From Sporolactobacillus vineae DSM 21990 = SL153 (GTDB lineage: Bacteria > Bacillota > Bacilli > Bacillales > Sporolactobacillaceae): DNA of 64,000 bases. A program made the translations under genes and the position numbers. The DNA lies in contig NZ_KB899046.1 of NCBI RefSeq assembly GCF_000377985.1, positions 124,001 to 188,000 on the forward strand, written 5' to 3'. The notes below the pieces were generated by a model. It worked only from the letters and a program-made list of their open reading frames with translations. It did no database searches and was not told the DNA's origin. Positions 23,690-33,200 of the stretch are shown in pieces (the first letter of the stretch is position 1; every line of letters starts with the position of its first letter).

Positions 23690-26431
23690 TTAACTCCGTA
23701 TTTTTATTCTGTTTTTCAAAATATCATAGATAAAGCCGATTTCAGAATCCGGGATTTTTATTTGATAATAGTGTTGTATTTCACTGAGCGCATCCTGGAC
23801 AATTCTGATGAAGTGTCCATAACACTGTCGTAAATTGTCGAGATCAGGATAATCCATGTTCGGTTCTTTAAGAATGATGCGTTCCATCATGAAACACAGA
23901 TGCATGTACAAACTGACTTTTAAATACACATCAAGTTTCGTGCCAAGGCTCCGTTCCATTTTTCTGACGCAGTATTCCACCTGATCAACGGTTTGTTCCG
24001 GATTCAGAATCGACAGATTGCTGGCAATGCTGTCTACTGTGAATGCCTTGATCATGTTCTTATTCATTTTCTCGAGATTTTCATTGTTAAATATTCTGGG
24101 AAAAGCCTTTAGAAAGACCGGATCACCGACACGACGGTTGAGCAGACCTTCAACGGACAGGTAAGGGATGCCTTCGATTTCCGGATCATCATCCGTTCCG
24201 ATGATCATCTTAACGTGATAGTTTTTAAATACATGGTCATTGATGCCATTTTCTTTCAGCTGATAATAATCTTCGGAAATAATCGGAATTTCACCATTGG
24301 TGTTCTTCTTAACCAGTTCCTTCAAATACTTCATAGCACCAATACCCGTAATACAGGTTGTAAGAATCACACTCTGCTTTTTTTCCTGATGAATGAGCGC
24401 GTACTCAGGAACCACACCGGCAGTTGTTTCTTCAACTATTTTTTCAAATGCTTCATTTTTCAATATTTTGCTGCCGGCAACCAGAGCAATCTGCGTCGTA
24501 ACATTGGTAATGATACCGATGTTCCCCGCATAAATCGCTTTGAGCTGATCCTGTATTTTGGTCAGTGAGCCCATATCCACCAGAATGATCAGATCTTTCT
24601 CATTGTCGATCGTCTTGAAGTATTCTTTGAGTTTTCGAAGAATATCGCTGACTGTTGCTTCCAGTGGCATGTCGAATCCTTCAAAAACATAGTTTTTCAG
24701 AAGCCGGTTGACTGTTGTCGCAATACTTGAAGCTGTGGAGTACCCATGAGAAATAATAACCGCATTGATGTCCCGGCTGATCATCTGACTCTCCTGTGAA
24801 AACAAAAAGTCGAACAGGAACAGGCAGTACAGCATTTCATTTTTTACTGTAAACTGATGTTTCAGCGAATCCACCAGCATCAGGCAAAGTTTATACTGAT
24901 TGTTATACTTCCTTTTAATTTCCATACAGGCTTCAATCAAATTATCGACCGTACGTCCGTCTTCATAATTATTGATATACATGACCAGTTTGGTAAGCAA
25001 ATTGGTGCCGCTGTTAAACTGGTTGAGTCCGAAGTTCAGATACAAATTGGACAGTACACTCTTCATGGCACTCTCAATATACTCAGTCAGTACTGTCTGC
25101 CTGTTGTCTGTTAAATCAAACGAAATGTAGTCGATGATCTGATTGGATAGCTCAGAGAGTCGGTCTGTGGCTTTCTTAGTCATCTCGCCCTCGTGCTCAA
25201 GGTCAATGATGATCCGCGTGATCCGTCCTGCAAAATCATAAAGCCGGTCACTCTCGCTTGTATTTTTACTAGTGACTTCATCATCTTCATAATTGATCTG
25301 AATGGATCTGTCTTTATCGGACAAGTTGGCCCCAGCGCTTTGCTGTTTGATGAAACCCACCGGGAGATCTTCGATTTTTATTTCCAGCCTATCCTGTAAA
25401 CCGACCTTCCCGTTCAGTAAGACCTTGGCGCAGCTCAATTTAATGATATTACTCAACTTTCCGATATTCCCTTTCGTGACATTGTTCAATAATAGCTGAA
25501 CAACCTGGGAATTAATGTTCAGGTTTCTTTTTATGATTTTTGCTTCTTTTAAAAAGAGCGTCGAAATCAACGCAATTTTTTCTTTTTCTGATCGTTCCTG
25601 AAAATTCGGAATCTGAACAACCAGAGGAATTCGTCGCAAAAAGGTTTGCAAAAAATCGGGATTTGCTCTTTCAGTCGTTGCAAAAATCAGTCGGGCATTT
25701 GATGTGTGACTCTGCCGCGTCTCGCCCACTTTTCGATAAATTCCTTTATCCATAAACTGAAATAACTTTTCCTGGTTTTCCGGAGTCAGTCGATGCACTT
25801 CATCCAGAAATAGATAGCCGTTTTGTGCCGCCTCAAGTAAGCCGGTTTTTTCACTGTCAGCACCGGTAAAAGCGCCCTTCACATGACCGAACAGCATGCT
25901 TGAGAGAAGTTCGGGATTATTCGCATACTCAGCACAATTTAATACTACCCAGTTACCGCTACAATAGCCCTTCTTTTTTGCATATTGATAAGCCAGATGA
26001 GCAACCATGCTTTTGCCGACACCGGAATCGCCGATGAGCAAACAAGGCAGCCCATTAGGTGGATAGATAACGGAAGATTTTACTTGTTCCACAACATTTT
26101 TCAAACTGCCATCAATACCGATCAAACTGGAAAATGGATCTTCGGTTGTCTGATCTTTTGCATTTTGTCTCAAAAATGCGTTGATTCTTGTGTATTTTTC
26201 TTTATTCTGTTCATAAATATGCCGATCAAGAAAATAGACTGGCCGTGTATTTATCTTGATTGCTTCATTGCTCTTTGCTAATTCGTTCAAATACAGGCTG
26301 ACTGTACTGCGCTGGATTCCGATGCTGTCAGCAATATCATTTGCTGTAATTCCCAGCGAAACCGCCTTGTCCATCTTTCGGCTTTGTTCCACTAACGCGT
26401 TCATGACTTTTTCTCTGTTCGTTAACATCAT
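23690..26431 (-). CDS. LevR-type sigma-54 activator with PRD and EIIA domains
   Basis: This 913-residue regulator activates the sigma-54 promoter just downstream. Order: N-terminal helix-turn-helix (about 15-60), AAA+ domain (about 100-340) with Walker A IGDSGVGKS, the sigma-54 contact loop GAFTGA and DEVHRL, a first PRD (about 430-530), a mannose-type EIIA domain (about 560-690, AVIISHGYSTASSIA), an EIIB-like region, and a C-terminal PRD (about 800-910). Phosphorylation by HPr and by the cognate IIB at PRD/EIIA histidines normally sets its activity according to sugar supply. Start MM follows GGGAGTG. It is AT-rich like the operon it controls. Confidence 0.93.
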   Translation of the reverse strand: MMLTNREKVMNALVEQSRKMDKAVSLGITANDIADSIGIQRSTVSLYLNELAKSNEAIKINTRPVYFLDRHIYEQNKEKYTRINAFLRQNAKDQTTEDPFSSLIGIDGSLKNVVEQVKSSVIYPPNGLPCLLIGDSGVGKSMVAHLAYQYAKKKGYCSGNWVVLNCAEYANNPELLSSMLFGHVKGAFTGADSEKTGLLEAAQNGYLFLDEVHRLTPENQEKLFQFMDKGIYRKVGETRQSHTSNARLIFATTERANPDFLQTFLRRIPLVVQIPNFQERSEKEKIALISTLFLKEAKIIKRNLNINSQVVQLLLNNVTKGNIGKLSNIIKLSCAKVLLNGKVGLQDRLEIKIEDLPVGFIKQQSAGANLSDKDRSIQINYEDDEVTSKNTSESDRLYDFAGRITRIIIDLEHEGEMTKKATDRLSELSNQIIDYISFDLTDNRQTVLTEYIESAMKSVLSNLYLNFGLNQFNSGTNLLTKLVMYINNYEDGRTVDNLIEACMEIKRKYNNQYKLCLMLVDSLKHQFTVKNEMLYCLFLFDFLFSQESQMISRDINAVIISHGYSTASSIATTVNRLLKNYVFEGFDMPLEATVSDILRKLKEYFKTIDNEKDLIILVDMGSLTKIQDQLKAIYAGNIGIITNVTTQIALVAGSKILKNEAFEKIVEETTAGVVPEYALIHQEKKQSVILTTCITGIGAMKYLKELVKKNTNGEIPIISEDYYQLKENGINDHVFKNYHVKMIIGTDDDPEIEGIPYLSVEGLLNRRVGDPVFLKAFPRIFNNENLEKMNKNMIKAFTVDSIASNLSILNPEQTVDQVEYCVRKMERSLGTKLDVYLKVSLYMHLCFMMERIILKEPNMDYPDLDNLRQCYGHFIRIVQDALSEIQHYYQIKIPDSEIGFIYDILKNRIKIRS

Positions 26432-26506
26432 GACACTCCCAATAATGAAAGCACTTACCTATAACTATTACATATGATCTTCAAGAAGTGAACAGGAAAA
26501 ATCTGT

Positions 26507-28408
26507 TCACTCTTTCTCTATCTCTTCCACTTTCTCCGACAACTCTGCCCAGCGGTCCATCGCCTGATCAAGTTCTGCCTCGGCGGCCTGCTGCTGTGTA
26601 TACAGTTCCTGTGCCTTTCCCGCATCGCTGCCGGCTGCGGCGATTTCTTTCTTCAACCCGGCAACTTTTTCTTCCAGACCCGCGATCCGGTCCTCAATGC
26701 CGTTCCATTCCTGCTGCTCTTTATAGCTCAGTTTTTTCTTCTTCGGCTCAGGACGTTTTGGAGCGGGTTGCGGTTTTGAAACCGCCGCCGCCTTTTTATC
26801 GTGTTCTTTCTTTTCATCAATGTAGTCACTGTAATCCCCTTCAAAGGGGCGGATCCGGCCCGCACCTTCAAAGACAATCAGCCGGTCGGCAATCCGGTCG
26901 AGAAAATAACGGTCGTGAGAAACAGCAAGAACGGTGCCCGGAAACTGAAGCAGGTAGTCCTCCAGAATACTCAGCGTTTCCGTATCCAGATCATTCGTCG
27001 GCTCATCAAGGAACAAAACGTTTGGTTCCTGCATCAGAACGCGGAGCAGATACAGCCGCTTCTGCTCGCCGCCGGACAGTTTGCGGATAAACGTATGCTG
27101 GCGCGGCCGGGAGAACAGAAAACGCTCAAGCATCTGTTCGGCTGTGACCTGCTGCCCGTCGGCGGTTCTCATGACCTGAGCCGCCTCTTTAATATAGTCA
27201 ACGACGGTCAGATCTTCATTCATTTCCTGGTGTTCCTGGGTATAATAGCCGATTTTTACGGTTTCACCGGTCTCAACGGTGCCGGAATCCGGCTGGATCC
27301 GCCCGGCAAGCAGGTTCAGCAGCGTCGACTTCCCGGCTCCATTCGGCCCGATGATGCCGAGACGTTCTCCCGGTGTGATCAGGAGGTCAAGATGATCGAT
27401 CAGCTGATGATCCTCAAACGACTTGGTCAGATTTTTTGCTTCGATCACTTTTTTCCCCAGCCGTGCCGAGCCAATTGTGATCTCCACCGACTTGCTGAGT
27501 TCCGGTCCCTTATGCTCCTGCAGCGCATGGGCACGTTCCACCCGGGCCTTCTGCTTCGTCGAGCGTGCCTGCGCACCGCGGTGCAGCCAGGCCAGCTCGC
27601 GGCGCAGCAGATTGCGGTGCTTTGCCTCATCGGCCGTTGCCTGCTCCTCGCGCTCCGCTTTTTTCTCCAGAAAAAGTTCGTAGTTGCCGTCATAAATGTA
27701 AAGTTTGCCATGATCGAGTTCGAAAATCTTTTTCGTGACCCGATTGAGAAAATAACGGTCGTGTGTCACCATCAGCAGCGCACCGGGGTACTGTTCCAGC
27801 TCTTCTTCCAGCCAGTCGATCGTTTCATTATCCAGGTGGTTGGTCGGTTCGTCAAGAATCAGGAGATCTTCCGGCTGAATCAGCGCGCGTGCCAGAGCAA
27901 CTCGTTTCTTCTGCCCGCCGGAAAGTTCCGTCACCGGAGTATGAAAGTCATTGATTCCGAGCCGGGTCAGAATGGCTTTAGCCGATGCTTCCGCTTCCCA
28001 GGCTCCGGCCGTATCCATTTTCTCCTGAAGGGTAAGCAGCCGGGACTGCAACTCTTTGTTCTCGGCATCATCCGTAAGAGCTGCCAGCGCCTGCTCATAG
28101 TGGCGCAGCGCGGTCATCACCGGAGAAGTACCGCTGTAAATATAATCCAGAGCCGTGACATCCGGTTCAAATACGGGTGTCTGAGGTAAATACGCGCTGC
28201 GAAAAGCATTAGCGTGGCGAATCGATCCGCTCTCGGCCGAATCTTTTCCTGTCAGCACATTCAATAGTGTCGACTTTCCTGTCCCGTTCACGCCGATCAG
28301 ACCGATCCGCTCATGCTCCGCTATTGAAAAAGAAATGTGATCAAACAACGTCTGATCGCCGTATGTTTTATAGAGATCTGTCACATCAAGAATACTCAAA
28401 TGAACCAT
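26507..28408 (-). CDS. ABC-F family ATPase, Uup/YfmR type
   Basis: This soluble protein of about 633 residues has two ATP-binding cassettes and no membrane part. Cassette 1 has GVNGTGKSTLL, LSGGQKKRVALARAL and ILDEPTNHLD; cassette 2 has GPNGAGKSTLL, LSGGEQKRLYLLRVL and FLDEPTNDLDTETLS. A linker lies between, and a lysine-rich C-terminal coiled coil (about 540-630) resembles that of Uup/YfmR. These proteins bind the ribosome E site and rescue stalled or mis-set ribosomes; some ABC-Fs give antibiotic resistance, but the C-terminal coiled coil favours the housekeeping Uup/YfmR type. The start is ATG 28408 or TTG 28399; the latter aligns better with relatives and has AGGATGG upstream. It follows the sortase gene by about 33 bases. 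Confidence 0.9.
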   Translation of the reverse strand: MVHLSILDVTDLYKTYGDQTLFDHISFSIAEHERIGLIGVNGTGKSTLLNVLTGKDSAESGSIRHANAFRSAYLPQTPVFEPDVTALDYIYSGTSPVMTALRHYEQALAALTDDAENKELQSRLLTLQEKMDTAGAWEAEASAKAILTRLGINDFHTPVTELSGGQKKRVALARALIQPEDLLILDEPTNHLDNETIDWLEEELEQYPGALLMVTHDRYFLNRVTKKIFELDHGKLYIYDGNYELFLEKKAEREEQATADEAKHRNLLRRELAWLHRGAQARSTKQKARVERAHALQEHKGPELSKSVEITIGSARLGKKVIEAKNLTKSFEDHQLIDHLDLLITPGERLGIIGPNGAGKSTLLNLLAGRIQPDSGTVETGETVKIGYYTQEHQEMNEDLTVVDYIKEAAQVMRTADGQQVTAEQMLERFLFSRPRQHTFIRKLSGGEQKRLYLLRVLMQEPNVLFLDEPTNDLDTETLSILEDYLLQFPGTVLAVSHDRYFLDRIADRLIVFEGAGRIRPFEGDYSDYIDEKKEHDKKAAAVSKPQPAPKRPEPKKKKLSYKEQQEWNGIEDRIAGLEEKVAGLKKEIAAAGSDAGKAQELYTQQQAAEAELDQAMDRWAELSEKVEEIEKE

Positions 28409-28441
28409 CCTAACCTGAAATGGATTACGATTCAATTATAC

Positions 28442-29092
28442 CTATTTTCCCTGGTGTTTCGCGACCTGTATCAGCTTTCCGCTGACGACAAGCCGGTTCG
28501 GCGTCCGTGTCGGTTTGTCGCAGGTGATCAGAGTGACCCGCCTGTCGTTCGTCTGCGCCACCACATTGCCCTGAGTTTCAGAAACGATTTCTCTGGAAGT
28601 TACCTGATAGATATAATCCTGCTTCAAATTCGTAATCACGATCCGTGCGCCGACCTTCACCCGCATCAGCGGGCCAAAAAGCAAACCGGACTGACGCATA
28701 TGGTGCCCCGCCAGCGGATAATTGCCTTCACCCATCTTCTGATCCGACCGCATCGTCGTCGCGCCGAGCAGCAGGTTGCTGTTCGTTGTTCCCTTCATGA
28801 TGGGCAGCCGGATACCCACGCTTTGTACCGTGATTCGCCCGATCATTGCTTTAGGATCCTGCTGCATGCTCCCGGTCAGTGTGTCCAGAAGCGATGGCGC
28901 CTGAATCGTGCCAAAGTCAAATGTTGCGTTGCGGCCGTTATTTTTTTCAAGCTGGCCGGCAGTGACTTTTTGATGGCCAAACCGGGTACTCAACAGACCG
29001 ATCAGGTTCTCTTTAATAAACGGAGAAAATATGAGCAGCAGGCCCGCTGCCAGCAGCACTATAACCAGTATTCGTACCAGCCATTTTTTCAT
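28442..29092 (-). CDS. srtA: Class A sortase
   Basis: This membrane-anchored transpeptidase of 216 residues cuts LPXTG surface proteins and joins them to peptidoglycan. It has a single N-terminal helix (KWLVRILVIVLLAAGLLLIF), the catalytic His in YPLAGHHMRQSGLLFG, the catalytic Cys in TLITCDK and a following Arg (RTPNRLVVSG). These fit class A rather than class C or D. The ATG at 29092 follows GGGGAG; six codons further upstream are open but lack a ribosome site. The giant LPKTG adhesin encoded 1.2 kb upstream is the obvious local substrate. Confidence 0.92.
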   Translation of the reverse strand: MKKWLVRILVIVLLAAGLLLIFSPFIKENLIGLLSTRFGHQKVTAGQLEKNNGRNATFDFGTIQAPSLLDTLTGSMQQDPKAMIGRITVQSVGIRLPIMKGTTNSNLLLGATTMRSDQKMGEGNYPLAGHHMRQSGLLFGPLMRVKVGARIVITNLKQDYIYQVTSREIVSETQGNVVAQTNDRRVTLITCDKPTRTPNRLVVSGKLIQVAKHQGK

Positions 29093-29137
29093 CTTCTCTC
29101 CCCGATTCATCTGATTAAAATTTTACCGCACTGCAAG

Positions 29138-29174
29138 AAAAAGCATCTGATCAAATCTTACCATGATCAGATGC
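29138..29174 (-). terminator. Terminator of the DUF488-flavodoxin gene
   Basis: GCATCTGATCA and TGATCAGATGC form a perfect 11-bp stem with a 10-base loop, followed on the minus strand by five T residues. It separates this gene from srtA. Confidence 0.85.
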
Positions 29175-29264
29175 CGAATGAACCTCTTCCATAAATCTAA
29201 AAATCAATGGTTGTCGCTTTCCGTGGGCGATCCGTGACCAAGATCTTTCAGAGAGACGATTCAT

Positions 29265-30107
29265 TTATTTTTCCTCGGCATTTTGCAGGACTTTCCGGAT
29301 AGCGCGGTTCCAGACCGTTTCCGCAAACCGTTTCCCGAGCGCTTCCGCTTTCTTCTCCTCTTCCGGCGACATACTGAAATCGACTTTGAAATCCGGAAGA
29401 ATAAGATCCGCACCCAGTGCTGCCAGTTTCTTATGGATCGTATTCACCGCTTCGCAGAACAGTTCGTACGAAGTATCCCCGGCACCAAATACCGCACACG
29501 GCATGCCCTTGAGATCGAGGTGATCCAGACGATCATAGATATCCTGCGCCTCATCCGGCAATTCCCCATCGTCAATCGTTCCGCTGCCGAACAAAAACGC
29601 GTCAAATTCAGGAATCTCATCGGCTGATGCGCCAAACGCGTCTTTTACCACCGGCTCAATACCCGATTCACGGATGCCGGCCGCCATCTTCTTCGCGATC
29701 TCGAGGGTATTGCCCATTTCACTGGCGTAAAGGATCAGCACTTTGGGCTTACGGACACTTTTTAAGAAGTGATCCAAAACCAGCGCATGATTTTCCACCG
29801 GATTCTTTGCAGCATAGAGCAAGGTCACAGTCTGATTCTGAGCCAGTTGCAACAGGTTTCGAATGCCGTCCTGCTTCTCCGGGTCTTTTCTCAGTTCTTC
29901 CTCATAGGCTTTCCGAAAATCAGGGAATGCAAGGTGTTCCTGATGAAAAGCTTTCCGTAATGATTCGCTCGGCGCAACCGACTTCATCCACTCATCCAGA
30001 TGGGCCCGTTCCTTCGACACGCCTCTCGGCCAGAGACGGTCGATTAAGGCCCGGTAACCGTCGCTGTCCGAAACAGGCTCATATATTCTTTTAAGCTGTA
30101 TCGCCAT
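29265..30107 (-). CDS. DUF488 (YeaO-like) to flavodoxin fusion protein
   Basis: This 280-residue protein joins two normally separate domains. Residues 1-117 match the DUF488/YeaO family (IYEPVSDSDGYRALIDRLWPRGVSKERAHLDEWMKSVAPSESLRKAFHQE, ending VTLLYAAKNPVENHA). Residues 123-270 are a flavodoxin: VLILYASEMGNTLEIAKKMA binds FMN phosphate, and DAFLFGSGTIDDGELPD and AVFGAGDTSYELFCEAV form the flavin loops. There is no signal peptide, so it is cytoplasmic. The DUF488 function is not established; the fusion suggests a redox role. It lies between the adhesin and sortase genes but has its own terminator. RBS AGGAAGTG precedes the ATG. Confidence 0.87.
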   Translation of the reverse strand: MAIQLKRIYEPVSDSDGYRALIDRLWPRGVSKERAHLDEWMKSVAPSESLRKAFHQEHLAFPDFRKAYEEELRKDPEKQDGIRNLLQLAQNQTVTLLYAAKNPVENHALVLDHFLKSVRKPKVLILYASEMGNTLEIAKKMAAGIRESGIEPVVKDAFGASADEIPEFDAFLFGSGTIDDGELPDEAQDIYDRLDHLDLKGMPCAVFGAGDTSYELFCEAVNTIHKKLAALGADLILPDFKVDFSMSPEEEKKAEALGKRFAETVWNRAIRKVLQNAEEK

Positions 30108-30223
30108 CTATGTCACTTCCTAAATATTTTTTGATTTCCAGTCAAGGAAAAAACAATTGATACCAGTTCTCAATTAACAGAGTAACTCGACCTGTGATAA
30201 AAAGAAAGTCAGATGATCAAATC

Positions 30224-30266
30224 AAAAAAGATGTCCGGGCTTAATTCATGCCCGGACATCTTTTTT
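30224..30266 (-). terminator. Terminator of the giant adhesin gene
   Basis: A perfect 17-bp stem (30224-30240 with 30250-30266) with core GATGTCCGGGC / GCCCGGACATC encloses a 9-base loop and has T6 on either strand, so it can act in both directions. Confidence 0.92.
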
Positions 30267-30279
30267 GATACTGTAAAGT

Positions 30280-33200
30280 TTAATTATTTCTCCGCCGTCT
30301 CGAGAAGAAAACTACTGCTCCGCCGGCAACCAGCAGAACTGCTCCGGATGCCATTGCAACGATATCGTTCGTATCGCCTGTCTTTGGTAATGAGCCCGAG
30401 TTATTCTTCCCTGGTTTACCCGGAAGAGTCTTCACATTCACTATTGCTTCAGTACCTCTGACAGGAGCCAAATGGTACTTGCCTGACGCCAGTCCTTTGA
30501 AATGGACATGACCTTCAGAATCTGCCATGACCCCGTGGGTAATGACGTGACCATCCTGATCAACCACATTATACGTAGCACCCGGCTTGCCAGTCAGCTC
30601 TTTAGTGATTGTCTTCGACTGATCACTCGCGGTAATTTCAACTGCTTTGGCCTGCCCTTTGCTGATCGTAAATGGAATCGGCGTACTATCCAGCAGATAA
30701 TTTTTCGGTGCCTTTGTTTCAACGAAGAAGTACTTACCCGGTGCTAGTCCCTTGACAACAAACTGACCATTATTATCCGTTGTCAGCCCGGTCTTCAGTG
30801 CCTTTCCGCTGCTGTCTTTAAGTGTAAACACGGCGCCTTGAAGGTGAATGTTCTTATCATTCTTATCCACCTTCGTCAGAACCGCATCTCCAGGAGTCAG
30901 CTTATCTGTTGCCGTAATCGGAATTGCTTTGACGTCTGTTGCGGTCACTTTGAACGGATACGGTACAGTATCCAGATCATAACCATACGGTGCCTTAGAC
31001 TCAACAAAGTGATAATCGCCAGATATCAGATTTTTAACCGTAAACTGACCATTGCTGTCGGTTGTCCATACAGATGGAAGCGATTTGCCGCCCGCATCCT
31101 TAGTGACAACACGATTGTTGCTGTCATAAAGTTTGAACTCAGCCCCCTGAAGGTGGATATTGCTGTCGTTCTTGTCCTCCTTCGTCAGCGTGACTTCATT
31201 CTGTTTGTCTGTAGCCGTAATTTCATGAGCCTGAGCATCTTTATTCGTTACGGTAAATGGATAGTGAACCGCATCTAGATCATAGCCAGCCGGTGCCTTG
31301 GTTTCTTTAAAGTAATAGGTCCCAGGTGTCAGTCCGTTCACTGTAAACTGACCATTCTTATCTGTTGTCCAGGTCGTCGGGAGCGATTTGCCATTTACAT
31401 CTTTGGTAACCAGCTGATTGTTACTTTCGTAAAGCTGGAACTCTGCACCTTGAAGGTGGATATTATTGTCGTTCTTGTCCACTTTAGTTAACGTAATCGA
31501 ATTTATTTTATCTGTTGCCGTAATCGGTATTGCCTTAACAACCGTATTCGTCACTGTAAAGGGAATCGGTGTTTTATCCAGTTGATAACCGCTTGGTGCT
31601 TTCGTTTCAACAAACTGATAGTTACCAACAGGCAGACCATTAATCGAGAACTGACCATTCTTATCTGTTGTCCATCTGGATTGCAGATCTTTACCTGTTA
31701 CATCTCTTGTAACTGCATTCCCCTTGCTGTCCTGAAGTTCAAACTCTGCACCAATAAGAACTGCACTTTTATCATTTACATCTGACTTAGTGAGCGTGAC
31801 CGTATTAAGTTTATCCGTTGCAGAAATTGAAGCTGCAACCTTCGTATCTGTATTCTTGATTGTAAATGGATACTTAGTGGCATTCAACTCATAACCGCTT
31901 GGTGCCTGTGTTTCAACAAACTGATAGTCACCTGCCTTGAGGTTCTTAACAGATATCTCGCCATGGTCATCCGTTGTCAGTGATGAACTTATCGCTTTAC
32001 CATTTGCATCTTCAGACACGGTGTTGCCCTTACTGTCTTGAAGTTCGAACACCGCTCCCTTAAGTTTAGAACTCGAGTTGTTCGCATCAGATTTGATCAA
32101 TGTAACAACATTGTCTTCATCTGTCAGCCTTAATTTTACAGGAACTGGTTTATTACCCGTTTTGTTAATCCCATCAATTGTAAATGTCTGAATTTTATCA
32201 TTCAGCAAATAGCCATCAGGTGCATGAATCTCTTTAATTGTATAATCACCTGTTGATAACCCGGTTGCACTGACAACGCCATCAGCATCTGATGTTAACT
32301 CTTTTGTTCCATCTGGGCCAGTTAACTGGAAAACAGCACCTTTCAATCCTACGTTACCTGAACTGTCAGTTTTAGTCAGTGTCAATGATCCCTTATAATC
32401 TTGCACGGTTATTGACTTAGTTGCCGGAGGCTGATTATCAACAGTTGATTCCGGAACATTAACGGATACTAGATTATCGTTTTTCTGATATCCCGCCGGC
32501 GGTGTAACCTCTTTTAGCATGTATGCACCGGGTCTTAAATTACTGAATGTCAGCGTTCCATCCGATCCGGTTGTCTGGTCGGCAACTGTCTGACCATCAT
32601 TATCTTTGGATGGAGCAGATCCATCTGAATTGAGCAATTCATATTCTGCTCCTTTCAGTACGGTGTCTGTATGATCGCCATCTACCTTGGTCAGTTTGAT
32701 ACTTCCCGGCAGCATCTTGTCGGTTACGGAAACATCCTTGGGAAGAATCTGCCCTTTATCAATAGTAAATGGTATCGCCTGAATACTCTTGGTATAACCA
32801 GTCGGTGCTTTGGTTTCAATCAGTTGATAGTTACCCGGAGCCAGATCTTTCACGGTCACCGTACCATCGAGACCTGTTGAAACACCCGTTTTAACGGCAG
32901 CTCCGGTACTATCAACAACATTAAATACAGCTCCACTCAGTACTGATCCAGTCGACTCATCTGTTTTAATAATGTGCGCATCACCAGGAGTTAGTGTGTC
33001 ATAGGCTGTTACCGTTGCATCTGCTACAGACTGCTGGCCAGGAACAACCGTGACGTCAATTGGTGTTGGATCAAGTTGATAATTTGTCGGTGATGTGGTT
33101 TCTATGAACTGATAATGTCCCGGTGCCAGATCATTAACTGTTATTTGTCCGAATTGATCTGTAACAAGGTGTTCTTTAACCCATACTTGATTCCCCACAC

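Noticed and set aside
26801-28189. 462-codon plus-strand frame opposite the ABC-F gene
   Set aside because: The minus strand encodes full Walker and signature motifs. The plus-strand product is low-complexity and unlike any family.
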